A stretch of 60,840 bases of DNA from Propionibacteriaceae bacterium (GCA_030538315.1 JAUNUF010000008.1:1-60840), one strand, 5' to 3'. Positions 51,395-58,771 are shown, numbered from the stretch's first letter. Program-made: numbers and translations. Notes: generated by a model from the sequence alone, not told the origin.

Positions 51395-51856
51395 TCAGTC
51401 GAGGCAGAACTCGTTGCCCTCAGGATCGGCCATCACGATGAAGCCGGCGGACATGGGCGGCTCCGGCTCGTGACGCTGAAGACGCGTGGCTCCCGCGGCG
51501 ACGAGCCGCTCGCACTCGGCTTCGAGCGCGGCCATGCGTTCGTCACCCTTCAAGCCCGGGGCGGCGCGAACGTCCAGATGCACGCGATTCTTGGCCACCT
51601 TGCCATCGGGCACGCGCTGGAAGTAGAGGCGCGGTCCCTTGCCTTCCGGATCCTCCGCGGCGGCTGCCGAGTTCCACTCTGATTCGGGCACCCCGGTCTC
51701 TGCGAGGAACTCCCGCCATGCCTCGAAGGCGTCGCAGCCTGGCTCGAGTTCACGGCCGGGCGGGCCAGGATGGATGTAACCGATCGCCTCTGCCCAGAAG
51801 CGGGCCAAGGCCTTTGGGTCGTGTGCGTCGAAGGTGATCTGCAACTCGCGTGCCAT
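51395..51856 (-). CDS. VOC family protein
   Basis: Single VOC (glyoxalase-like) protein of 153 residues from the ATG at 51856. ITFDAHDPKALARFWAEAIGY at the start and KNRVHLDVRAAP...FIVMADPEGNEFCLD at the end are the paired beta-alpha-beta modules of the DUF1-type VOC group. Ligand unknown. Confidence 0.85.
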   Translation of the reverse strand: MARELQITFDAHDPKALARFWAEAIGYIHPGPPGRELEPGCDAFEAWREFLAETGVPESEWNSAAAAEDPEGKGPRLYFQRVPDGKVAKNRVHLDVRAAPGLKGDERMAALEAECERLVAAGATRLQRHEPEPPMSAGFIVMADPEGNEFCLD

Positions 51857-51950
51857 GGTCGCGACACTAGCGCGATCAGCGCTCAGAACTCCATGAAAGT
51901 CGTCCAGGTTGCCCGTTGGCAAGCGCCACTCCCCCTCTATTGTGAGTGGC

Positions 51951-52568
51951 ATGCAGCGCGTCTCGATCCCACCCTTCTCCGGCGACCTCATCGAGGTACG
52001 CCCCGGTGACCTGTTGATGATCATCGACGACGAGGGTGGCCAGGTGGTGGACTTCTTCGCCGAGTCCGCCGTCGACCCAGAAGAGATCCTCTCCAGCGGC
52101 GTGACGATCGACTGCAACGAGTCGCTGCGGCTCAACGTCGGGCACACCCTGTATTCGGACCGGTACCGCCCGATGTTCGACCTCGTGGAGGACACCGTCG
52201 GAGAGCACGACCTGCTCCACCCCTGCTGCCGCCCGGAGATGTACGACTTCTTCTACAACAACGGCGAAGGCCATCCGTCGTGCCTGGACAACCTGAACAA
52301 GGCGCTCGGCCGTGAGCGCGGCACCATCACGCCGGTCAACCTGTTCATGCACACCGTTGTGCACCCAGATCTGACGATCTCGGTCGAAGAGCCACTCTCC
52401 AAGGCTGGCGACCACGTCACCTTGCGGGCGCGCATGCACATGCGGGTCGCCTTGGCCGCGTGCAGCGTGACCGAGAGCAAGTGCAACAGCGGCCGGTCGA
52501 CCTCCATCACCGTCATCCACACGCCCAACGACGACGCGGCCGCATCATCTGACGCGGTATCCGAGTAG
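51951..52568 (+). CDS. DUF1989 (urea carboxylase-associated) family protein
   Basis: Protein of 205 residues from the ATG at 51951. Family blocks DLLMIIDDEGGQVVDFFA, SLRLNVGHTLYSDRYRPMF, DLLHPCCRPEMYDFFYNNGEGHPSCLDNLNKAL and NLFMHTVV are visible; conserved Cys and Glu/His suggest a metal site. Relatives neighbour urea carboxylase/guanidine genes, which are absent here. The stop is 6 nt before the barstar gene, so the two are cotranscribed. Confidence 0.85.
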   Translation: MQRVSIPPFSGDLIEVRPGDLLMIIDDEGGQVVDFFAESAVDPEEILSSGVTIDCNESLRLNVGHTLYSDRYRPMFDLVEDTVGEHDLLHPCCRPEMYDFFYNNGEGHPSCLDNLNKALGRERGTITPVNLFMHTVVHPDLTISVEEPLSKAGDHVTLRARMHMRVALAACSVTESKCNSGRSTSITVIHTPNDDAAASSDAVSE

Positions 52569-52574
52569 GCAGAC

Positions 52575-52994
52575 ATGCCCGCTGCAGACGTGAGCGTCAC
52601 GATCGACGGAACGCGCATCCACGACATTTCCTCCTTCTACGCGGAACTGAACCGGGTCTTCATGCAGGGGGTCGAGTGGCAGCTGGGCGAAAGTCTCGAT
52701 GCCCTGAACGATCTGCTCCACGGCGGCTACGGTGCGCTGGCCGACGCTGACGAGGCGACGGTCGTGTGGATCGACATGGAGCGCAATCGCGAGGCCCTGG
52801 GTGTTGACGCGACGCGAGCCTGGCTCGAGGCGAAGCTCGGCAATCCCGGCTTCGATCAGCAGGGAGTTCGAGCGCAGCTGGCGGAGCTTGAGGAGGGCGG
52901 TGGACCCACATACTTCGACATCATCCTCGACATCTTCGCCTCTCACCCCAACATCACACTCGTCGCGGCGGGCGTACCGGAGGAAACGTCCTAG
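52575..52994 (+). CDS. Barstar-family protein (orphan)
   Basis: Protein of 139 residues. TIDGTRIHDISSFYAELNRVFMQGVEWQLGESLDALNDLLHGGYGAL is the barstar core; the two aspartates in LDALND match the barnase-contacting D35/D39 of Bacillus barstar. It has an unusual insertion before the C-terminal YFDIILDIF strand-helix. No barnase-like ribonuclease is nearby. A close paralogue forms the N-terminal part of the fusion at 54644-55591. Confidence 0.85.
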   Translation: MPAADVSVTIDGTRIHDISSFYAELNRVFMQGVEWQLGESLDALNDLLHGGYGALADADEATVVWIDMERNREALGVDATRAWLEAKLGNPGFDQQGVRAQLAELEEGGGPTYFDIILDIFASHPNITLVAAGVPEETS

Positions 52995-53022
52995 CTGTGT
53001 GAAGCACCTGGCCCAGGTTGTG

Positions 53023-53376
53023 TCAGCCCTTCTTGACGACGCTGGATTTCAGATACATCTGACCGACACCAGGCACCTTGGCGTCGATGTCATGGCCGTC
53101 GACGGCAGCCTCCATGAGCCGGATTCCCCGCACCTTCGTGCCGACCTTCACCACTCCACCCTTGAACTTGAGATCGCGCACGACGGTGACGTCATCGCCG
53201 TCTTGGAGCAGGTTGCCCACGGCGTCACGCACCTGCGGCTCATCGACCACGGCGGGGTCGCCGTCGCTCTGTGCGGGAACCCACTCGTGGCCGCACATGG
53301 GGCAAGCGAGGAAGGCCGCGGAATCGTAGGTGAGATCAGAAGCGCACTCAGGGCAGGGAGGAAGATGGTCCGACAT
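53023..53376 (-). CDS. PhnA/YjdM family zinc-ribbon protein
   Basis: Protein of 117 residues. N-terminal zinc ribbon CPECASDLTYDSAAFLACPMCGHEW (CxxC...CxxC) followed by the PhnA domain with VVRDLKFKGGVVKVGTKVRGIRLMEAAVDGHDIDAKVPGVGQMYLKSSVVKK. Despite the name the E. coli homologue is not required for phosphonate use, and no phosphonate genes are present. Confidence 0.93.
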   Translation of the reverse strand: MSDHLPPCPECASDLTYDSAAFLACPMCGHEWVPAQSDGDPAVVDEPQVRDAVGNLLQDGDDVTVVRDLKFKGGVVKVGTKVRGIRLMEAAVDGHDIDAKVPGVGQMYLKSSVVKKG

Positions 53377-53408
53377 GGCTCAGGACCATACCCTCCGCCT
53401 GCATCGGC

Positions 53409-53849
53409 TCAGGGAGCGACCGGGTAGTGACTCATGATTGCGATGCGGTTCCAGCTGTTGATGCTGATCGCCAGCCACGTGATCGCCGACTGCTGCTCAT
53501 CGGTCAGCACGCCGTCGTCCCAGGAACGCCGCGCAGGGACGTCGAGGTTGGTGACCTGCTCCGCGATGGCGAGCGCCGCCTGTTCCTGCGGTGAGAAGTA
53601 TTGGCTCTCCCACCATGCAGCGACGACCGAGAGCCGGTCGATGGTCTCGCCCTTCGCGAGCGCATCGCGCGTGTGCATGCGCAGGCAGAACGCGCAGCCG
53701 TTGATCTGGGAGACCCGGATCTTGATGAGCTCGATGAGCAGTGGGTCGAGCCCCGCCTCGGCGGCCGCCGTCGCCGTTGCGGCATCAAGGGCGACCTGGG
53801 CCTTGTAGGCCTGGGGATGAAGCTTGGAGATGTTCACGGTATGCGTCAT
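53409..53849 (-). CDS. AhpD-like carboxymuconolactone decarboxylase family peroxidase
   Basis: Protein of 146 residues from the ATG at 53849. The CxxC catalytic pair with distal His is seen in NGCAFCLRMHTRDAL, within the helical CMD fold; WWESQYFSPQEQAALAIAEQVT follows. Such proteins reduce peroxides with a dihydrolipoyl-type partner. Convergent/unlinked to neighbours. Confidence 0.9.
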   Translation of the reverse strand: MTHTVNISKLHPQAYKAQVALDAATATAAAEAGLDPLLIELIKIRVSQINGCAFCLRMHTRDALAKGETIDRLSVVAAWWESQYFSPQEQAALAIAEQVTNLDVPARRSWDDGVLTDEQQSAITWLAISINSWNRIAIMSHYPVAP

Positions 53850-53914
53850 GTGGCGAGCATAGGCACACAACGAGACCCCTACCCGAGAAGTCTTCGCGGA
53901 AGTACGCTGCGATC

Positions 53915-54142
53915 ATGACGGGTTACGACACCTCACTTCAGCGGGCAATGGCAGGCGCGGGCGAACTGCGCGCCGGCACTTGGGAGAGCGTGGAGGCACT
54001 GGCGCTGCTTGCCATCGAGAGCCGGGATAAGACCTTCCTGCAGTCAGCGCAGGACGCTGCCCGCAGCCTCAAGGGTTAGGGCACGTGGCAGGCCGTGAAG
54101 GCGCTGGCACTTCTGGCACGCGCAGAACGCGAGCTGACCTGA
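53915..54142 (+). pseudogene. Small duplicated-motif protein interrupted by an in-frame amber codon
   Basis: The ATG at 53915 opens a frame of 54 codons ending at TAG (54077-54079). The same frame continues 20 codons more to TGA at 54140. The part before the stop contains GTWESVEALALLA and the part after it GTWQAVKALALLARAERELT, two copies of one motif, so the intact gene should span both (75 codons). Either a nonsense mutation has truncated it or the amber codon is read through. No known domain. Confidence 0.55.
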
Positions 54143-54176
54143 CGCTTCGCCGTCGTTCGAGCGTAGGATCGCGGGC

Positions 54177-54647
54177 ATGGCTCATGAGATCGACTTCGTG
54201 AACGTCTCGACGGCGGGGCTGGAGTCTTCACCACACGCTGAGGCCCTCGCCGGCCTCCGGGCAAACGAGGCGCGCTACTTCAAGAACAAGTACGACCACG
54301 TGTTCACCACAGTCCCAGCGGCCGAGGCACCCGACGTCGTGGCCTGGGTCGAGCGCCTCCTCGCGGAGGAACGCAGCCTGGTGGTCTCTTCGCCGCCCCT
54401 CGAGGTGAGCGTGGCAGATGTCGACGGCATCGACTGGATCCACGTGTTCTACGAGTCCGGTCTCGGCCTCAATGTGCTCTACACGCGCGAGGACAAGGGC
54501 AAGCGAGCCGTCGGGTTCAAGTTGTCTGACGGCATGGATCTCCCCGAGGAACTCAGCTCGTTCAAGTGGGCGCGGCAGAAGTCGAAGCTGGCGGGCACGA
54601 TTCGCGGCTCCTATTTCGTGATCAAGGGCGAGCACCCCCGGTCGTGA
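54177..54647 (+). CDS. Hypothetical protein coupled to the barstar-ART gene
   Basis: Soluble protein of 156 residues (MAHEIDFVNVSTAG). Contains YFKNKYDHVFTTVPAAEAPDVVAWVERLLAEE and ESGLGLNVLYTREDKGKRAVGFKL, a mixed alpha-beta composition with no family I recognise. Its TGA overlaps the GTG of the next gene, so both proteins come from one mRNA with coupled translation. It may be a partner, target mimic or inhibitor of the fusion protein; that is inference from the overlap. Confidence 0.7.
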   Translation: MAHEIDFVNVSTAGLESSPHAEALAGLRANEARYFKNKYDHVFTTVPAAEAPDVVAWVERLLAEERSLVVSSPPLEVSVADVDGIDWIHVFYESGLGLNVLYTREDKGKRAVGFKLSDGMDLPEELSSFKWARQKSKLAGTIRGSYFVIKGEHPRS

Positions 54648-55591
54648 CCCCGTCTGATGCGGGCCAGAAGTCCGAGGCGAAGCCGACTTTCACGATCGAC
54701 GGGCGGCGGATCCACGACATCTCCTCCTTCTACGCCGAGCTGAACCGGGTCTTCATGCAGGACGTGGGCTGGCGGTTGGGCGCGAGTCTGGACGCGCTCA
54801 ACGACCTGCTGCATGGCGGGTACGGCGCCCTCCACGGGGTGGATGAAGCCGAGATCGACTGGCTTGCTCTTGAGGAGACGCGTCAGGCACTCGGCCTGTC
54901 AGCCACCCGGGCGTGGCTTCGCGCCAAGCTGGGCCACGGGTCGTTTAGCCAAGCCGCCGTCGAGGAACAACTCGCGGAGCTCGAAGCCGGCTGGGGCCCA
55001 ACGTACTTCGACCTGGTGTTGGAGGTGTTCGGCGATCATCCGCAGTGGAGGATCAACCCGGTGCCCGCCGAGGAGGACGCGTTCGGTCAGCACGTGCGTA
55101 CGGGCTGCGGTGAGGCTCGCGCCCTGGCCGACCGCATGAGCGACGGTGAGATCAACGCCGTCTTGCCGCTGATCCGAAGGCTGTGGATCGAGACCGAGGC
55201 GCCGTCGGCCTGCTCGGATGCATGGACGGAGATCTGGAGTGAGGTTGGACGCGCGCCAAATCCTGCGCTGGTGATGCGGGCGGGCGACAGACGCAAACTC
55301 GCGGCGCTGGGACCGCGGGTGCAAGTCTTCCGCGGCGCCCTGCAGGGCAACGAGAGGGGCTGGTCGTGGACGCTGGACCGAGCCGTCGCGGAGGATTTCG
55401 GGCGGCGCTACGACGACGAAGGGAGCAGCATCGGAGACGGCGTGCTGTGCACCACGGAGGTCCCGCGAGACGCCATCCTCGCGCTGTTCTCTGAAGGCGA
55501 CGAGACCGAGGTGATCCTCAACCCAGCCGAGTTGACTTGGGGGGATGTGTCCATCGAGCCGCTTGGGGACCAAAGTTATCCACAGCTTTGA
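54644..55591 (+). CDS. Barstar domain fused to a probable ADP-ribosyltransferase domain
   Basis: Protein of 315 residues starting at a GTG that overlaps the previous stop. Residues about 17-140 are barstar-like, nearly matching the orphan barstar at 52575 (FYAELNRVFMQ, LDALNDLLHGGYG). After a linker, residues about 205-315 read like an R-S-E ADP-ribosyltransferase: R230 in VFRGALQG, an aromatic-S-x-T strand W240-S241-W-T243 followed by DRAVAEDF, and an ExE pair E287/E289 in DETEVILNP. If active it would transfer ADP-ribose from NAD to a protein, nucleic acid or small molecule; the barstar part could bind a ribonuclease or serve as immunity. No signal peptide. Confidence 0.7.
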   Translation: MTPSDAGQKSEAKPTFTIDGRRIHDISSFYAELNRVFMQDVGWRLGASLDALNDLLHGGYGALHGVDEAEIDWLALEETRQALGLSATRAWLRAKLGHGSFSQAAVEEQLAELEAGWGPTYFDLVLEVFGDHPQWRINPVPAEEDAFGQHVRTGCGEARALADRMSDGEINAVLPLIRRLWIETEAPSACSDAWTEIWSEVGRAPNPALVMRAGDRRKLAALGPRVQVFRGALQGNERGWSWTLDRAVAEDFGRRYDDEGSSIGDGVLCTTEVPRDAILALFSEGDETEVILNPAELTWGDVSIEPLGDQSYPQL

Positions 55592-55676
55592 AATCGGGCA
55601 TTGCTGATTCGCACGACGTGTGGCAACTGCAGCCCCATGCCGCGTAACTGGCCAGAGGAGCGTCGTCACCACAGAC

Positions 55677-55695
55677 GCATCCCATTATGGGATGC
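55677..55695. promoter_or_regulatory. Perfect palindromic operator of mazEF
   Basis: GCATCCCAT and ATGGGATGC flank a single central T, a 19-nt perfect palindrome ending 20 nt before the mazE start. Placement suits autorepression by the ribbon-helix-helix antitoxin or the MazEF complex. Confidence 0.7.
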
Positions 55696-55714
55696 ATACG
55701 CCTAGGATGGACAC

Positions 55715-55948
55715 GTGAGTACGCAGATTGCCGTCCGCTTACCTGATGACATGGTGGCCTTCCTGGATTCAGCAGTGGCATCCGGCGCGGCAAGGAGTCG
55801 CGCCGATCTGGTCGCGCGGGCACTTGAGCGGGAGATGCGCCGCCAGGCGGCAGAAGCCGATGTGGCAATCCTCCGCACCAAGGGATCTGACGACGATCTG
55901 GACGCACTGACCACTTGGTCCGCCACCCGTGCAGCGTTGGAGGATTAG
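55715..55948 (+). CDS. mazE: Ribbon-helix-helix antitoxin (MazE-type)
   Basis: Antitoxin of 77 residues with a GTG start and AGGATG upstream. N-terminal RHH DNA-binding segment (TQIAVRLPDDMVAFLDSAVASGAARSRADLVARALEREMRR) and an acidic C-terminal tail (DDDLDALTTWSATRAALED) of the kind that occupies the toxin site. Three nt before the toxin gene. Confidence 0.88.
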   Translation: MSTQIAVRLPDDMVAFLDSAVASGAARSRADLVARALEREMRRQAAEADVAILRTKGSDDDLDALTTWSATRAALED

Positions 55949-55951
55949 TCC

Positions 55952-56266
55952 GTGCGCGAGATCCGCATCGCCCACCTCGACAAGTCCAGACCCGTCTTGG
56001 TGCTGACCCGCGAACTGGCACGGCCGGCCATGTCGAAGGTGACGGTCGCGCCCATCACATCAACGATCCGGGGGCTGTCGAGCGAGGTCGCGCTCGGTCC
56101 GCGGAACGGCCTGGACCACGAATCCGTGGCCTCTCTGGACAGCGTACTGACGATCCCCTCTGATCGGCTGGGCCAGACCATCGGTTTCCTGACAGGCGCC
56201 CAAGAAGCCGACTTGGCCCGGGCAATCATCCTCGCCTACGACCTCGACATCCCACTGCTCGAGTGA
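55952..56266 (+). CDS. mazF: MazF/PemK-type mRNA interferase toxin
   Basis: Toxin of 104 residues. REIRIAHLDKSRPVLVLTRE and MSKVTVAPITSTIRGLSSEVALG are the standard PemK/MazF beta-barrel blocks, with the catalytic Arg in the ITSTIRG loop and Thr/Ser nearby. It should cut mRNA at a short motif unless bound by MazE. Overlaps nothing; convergent with the deaminase-ASCH gene 9 nt away. Confidence 0.92.
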   Translation: MREIRIAHLDKSRPVLVLTRELARPAMSKVTVAPITSTIRGLSSEVALGPRNGLDHESVASLDSVLTIPSDRLGQTIGFLTGAQEADLARAIILAYDLDIPLLE

Positions 56267-56275
56267 CCGGAGCGC

Positions 56276-56959
56276 TCAAACGTGGAACCGGACGTCCTCC
56301 AGCAGCGCACCTGCCGGCAAGTCCGGATAATGGCTTCGCAATCCCGCTTGGTATTCGTCATCGAGATCCGCGAGACGGATCGACGTGCAGCTGTCGATCA
56401 CGCCGGGAAGGACGCGGAACCCGCGATGCTCGCCGTCCTCGAAGACGAACGTCGTCGGGCCGAGCGGCACCGTCTCCCGATACCGCACCGTCTGAGTCTT
56501 GCGACCTGAGGCAACGTCGTCGTAGTACCGCGAGCTGAAGCGGAAGAACCGGCGCGGATTCCCATCCGGTTGCACGTAGGAGTAGGGGAGAAGCTGAGCG
56601 ACGGGCACAGATTCGATTCCGCCGCGGGAGGGAACGAGGACGCAGCAGTCGGGGTGCTGATCTAGCAGCACTTGGCGGCATCGTCCGCACGGTGCGATCA
56701 CGCCACGGCCACCGTCCCCGACGGCGACCATCGTGACCACCGGGCCGGCATGTGCACTTGCCGCCATTCCGAGGACCACGAGTTCAGCGCACGGACCGCC
56801 GTTGAAGTGATGGTTGTTCACGCCCGCCAAGATGTTGCCCTGAAGATCCATCGCAGCAGCGGCGACCGTGTGATTCGGGTCGTCCCCGAGCGTGGCCGCG
56901 AGTTCGGTGGCAGCCGCAATGACGGCGTCGTCGTTGGCCCAGCCGGTGGGAGTCGTCAT
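56276..56959 (-). CDS. Cytidine deaminase-like domain fused to ASCH domain
   Basis: Protein of 227 residues. Residues about 10-125 form a cytidine/blasticidin-deaminase fold with the zinc-site CAE in GPCAELVVLG and PCGRCRQVLLD. Residues about 130-227 form an ASCH domain with its diagnostic GRKTQTVRYRE and LGPTTFVFEDGEHRGF. ASCH proteins bind RNA or modified nucleosides; E. coli YqfB, an ASCH protein, hydrolyses N4-acetylcytidine. The pair could remove an N4 group and then deaminate the cytidine. This is inference; both folds look complete. Confidence 0.85.
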   Translation of the reverse strand: MTTPTGWANDDAVIAAATELAATLGDDPNHTVAAAAMDLQGNILAGVNNHHFNGGPCAELVVLGMAASAHAGPVVTMVAVGDGGRGVIAPCGRCRQVLLDQHPDCCVLVPSRGGIESVPVAQLLPYSYVQPDGNPRRFFRFSSRYYDDVASGRKTQTVRYRETVPLGPTTFVFEDGEHRGFRVLPGVIDSCTSIRLADLDDEYQAGLRSHYPDLPAGALLEDVRFHV

Positions 56960-57049
56960 GGTTCAACTATCCCACCCCCGTCAGTTCGCCTCGACGACGG
57001 CTCCTGATCCGACGCTCACTCTCCGCTGAGCCGGGGCGAGGTGGCGATA

Positions 57050-57541
57050 ATGATCGACGCCCTTATCGACGCAGTGGACACTTACAACGTCCACGCCGCA
57101 GCGCCACTGCTACGCCTACAACTCGACACACTGTTCCGTGCCCACTATGTCGCCAGCGGCCCCGACCTGGACGATCTGACCATGCGACTGCTTTCTGGTG
57201 ACGAATTCCGGAAGATCCGGGATGCCGAAGGTAAATATCTTAATGACGGGCGTCTCAAGGATCTTGCTGCGCCTTCGCATCCTTGGGCTCCTCCCGTTTA
57301 CGACAAGACCTCAAGCTGGGTCCACTTCTCATTGAGTCACATCATGGCCACCGCGCAAGTCTCTGGAGAGTCCGACCTTCACATGAGCGTGCCCCTGCGT
57401 CCACAGGTGATTCCAGAGTCTCTGTGGCACGAGATCTACGGTGCCGCGATCCAGGCGACGGAGGAACTCTTCCTGTATCTCCGTGGCTGGGCCGCTCGGA
57501 AAGGCCTGCCCGCTGGGGAGAAGCGCACGCTTCCCGAGTGA
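57050..57541 (+). CDS. Hypothetical HEPN-like protein of lower GC
   Basis: Protein of 163 residues from the ATG at 57050 (GAGGTG upstream). LLRLQLDTLFRAHYVASG near residue 20 and DEFRKIRDAEGKYLNDGRLKDLAAPSHPWAPPVYDKTSSWVHFSLSHI resemble an all-helical HEPN/DUF5677-like family in which relatives have about 50-100 extra N-terminal residues, so it may be truncated at the 5' end. Base composition is visibly less GC-rich than the flanks. Function unknown. Confidence 0.6.
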   Translation: MIDALIDAVDTYNVHAAAPLLRLQLDTLFRAHYVASGPDLDDLTMRLLSGDEFRKIRDAEGKYLNDGRLKDLAAPSHPWAPPVYDKTSSWVHFSLSHIMATAQVSGESDLHMSVPLRPQVIPESLWHEIYGAAIQATEELFLYLRGWAARKGLPAGEKRTLPE

Positions 57542-57600
57542 CCATCTTTCATTCCAGCGGCGTTCCTCCGTCAGACGATGAAGGACTGCAAAATTTCCCT

Positions 57601-58068
57601 TCAGAGCGGCTTCACCATGAATAGACAAGGCGACCCTTCACCCCACAGGTCCGTCTCTTCCAGCGGCAGGAAGCCGAACTGCTCATAGAAGTGCCGCGTT
57701 CTCGCATACCCCTCGTCTGGATGCGACGGTCCCAACGTCTTGACTTCCAGCAGTCGGACTGCGTTATCCCGCGCGTCAGCCTCGATGGCCCTCAGCATGG
57801 CCGTCCCGACGCCAGTACCATGCGCAGCTCGATCCACCACGGTCAGATAGATCTCGCACACGTGAGGAAAGTGCCGATCCACCAACGTGACTCCGCGAAC
57901 GACGCCCCATGCGTCCCGAACCGTCCAGGTCTCCTTCTCGAGGGCCGCCCCCACATACTCGGCGTTGGCAGCTTCAAGCCCAAACCACTCCGGGACGGTC
58001 CCGAGGAGTCGCGCAACATCCTCCGGGACAGGTTGGTCCCGCGCGGCGAGCCATGTGGACGGTGTCAT
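57601..58068 (-). CDS. GNAT acetyltransferase in the higBA unit
   Basis: Acetyltransferase of 155 residues: EIYLTVVDRAAHGTGVGTAMLRAIEADARDN is the acetyl-CoA loop (motif A) and YARTRHFYEQFGFLPLEE motif B. Its ATG overlaps the higA stop by ATGA, so it is the third gene of the higB-higA mRNA. GNAT toxins with antitoxins exist (acetylating aminoacyl-tRNA), but those pair with RHH antitoxins; here it may simply be cargo. Confidence 0.85.
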   Translation of the reverse strand: MTPSTWLAARDQPVPEDVARLLGTVPEWFGLEAANAEYVGAALEKETWTVRDAWGVVRGVTLVDRHFPHVCEIYLTVVDRAAHGTGVGTAMLRAIEADARDNAVRLLEVKTLGPSHPDEGYARTRHFYEQFGFLPLEETDLWGEGSPCLFMVKPL

Positions 58069-58379
58069 GCGGTCTGGAGCGGTTGGATGGCATCGAGAGA
58101 GTCACCCAAGGCGTCCATCTCGACTTCCAGGTCATAGTGCGACTGGAGATTGATCCAGAACTGCGGGTCCATCCCGAAGTAGCGCCCCAACCGCAGCGCG
58201 GTGTCGGCAGAGATTCGACGCTTGCCGTGCACGATCTCATTGATGCGACGCGGTGGGACGCCGATCGCCACAGCAAGCTTGTTCTGGGTAATCCCGAACC
58301 CGTTGATGAAGTCCTCCATGAGGATCTCTCCAGGGTGCACGGGAGGCCACTTCTCAGTGGTAATCAGTGAGTTCGACAT
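58065..58379 (-). CDS. higA: HigA-type antitoxin
   Basis: XRE-family DNA-binding antitoxin of 104 residues from the ATG at 58379. HPGEILMEDFINGFGITQNKLAVAIGVPPRRINEIVHGKRRISADTALRLGRYFGMDPQFWINLQSHYDLE is the standard HigA core. Follows and overlaps higB by 26 nt, and is coupled to the acetyltransferase gene. Confidence 0.95.
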   Translation of the reverse strand: MSNSLITTEKWPPVHPGEILMEDFINGFGITQNKLAVAIGVPPRRINEIVHGKRRISADTALRLGRYFGMDPQFWINLQSHYDLEVEMDALGDSLDAIQPLQTA

Positions 58380-58635
58380 CTTCAGCACCTCCTTCAGTCC
58401 AGACGAAACAGATTCGCCACTGGTCGTTGACGCGGATGCTGTACTGCCCAGAACGATCGCCCTTGAGAGCCTCCAACCTGTTCCCAGGTGGCACTCTGAG
58501 TGAGTCGAGATAGCGGGCAGCATGGAGCTGCGTCAGCTTACGGATCGTCGCCTTCTGCACTCGCGGATCGATCGACGGCACCTTCTCGCGATGCCATAAT
58601 CGCTCGGTCGCTTTGTTCGCGAAGGATCGGATCAC
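58354..58635 (-). CDS. higB: HigB-type toxin (RelE/ParE superfamily)
   Basis: Toxin of 93 residues starting at a GTG (58635), the usual family length; the 27-nt-longer TTG start is less likely. IRSFANKATERLWHREKVPSIDP, RKLTQLHAARYLDSLRVPPGNRLEALKGDRSGQYSIRVNDQWRICFVW and the final VELTDYH are typical. It cuts ribosome-bound mRNA. Toxin-before-antitoxin order is normal for HigBA. Confidence 0.94.
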   Translation of the reverse strand: MIRSFANKATERLWHREKVPSIDPRVQKATIRKLTQLHAARYLDSLRVPPGNRLEALKGDRSGQYSIRVNDQWRICFVWTEGGAEDVELTDYH

Positions 58636-58662
58636 GCCACCCAGTATACCGTGACGCGTCAA

Positions 58663-58677
58663 TAACGCTAGACGTTA
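58663..58677. promoter_or_regulatory. Inverted repeat upstream of higB, likely HigA operator
   Basis: TAACG-CTAGA-CGTTA, five-base arms around a 5-nt spacer, 28 nt upstream of the higB start in an AT-richer stretch; a TATACT hexamer lies between it and the start on the minus strand. Suitable for HigA/HigBA autoregulation. Confidence 0.55.
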
Positions 58678-58771
58678 AACCGGAACTCGACCATGTTCAG
58701 ACGCTTACGTGTGCGTCCGGACGAAGATCCACGGCATAGGCCCAACCCATAGCGCTGACTAGACTCTCGAC

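Noticed and set aside
52575-52994. Barnase/barstar toxin-immunity pair
   Set aside because: Only barstar-type proteins are present; neighbours (DUF1989, PhnA, AhpD) are not ribonucleases.
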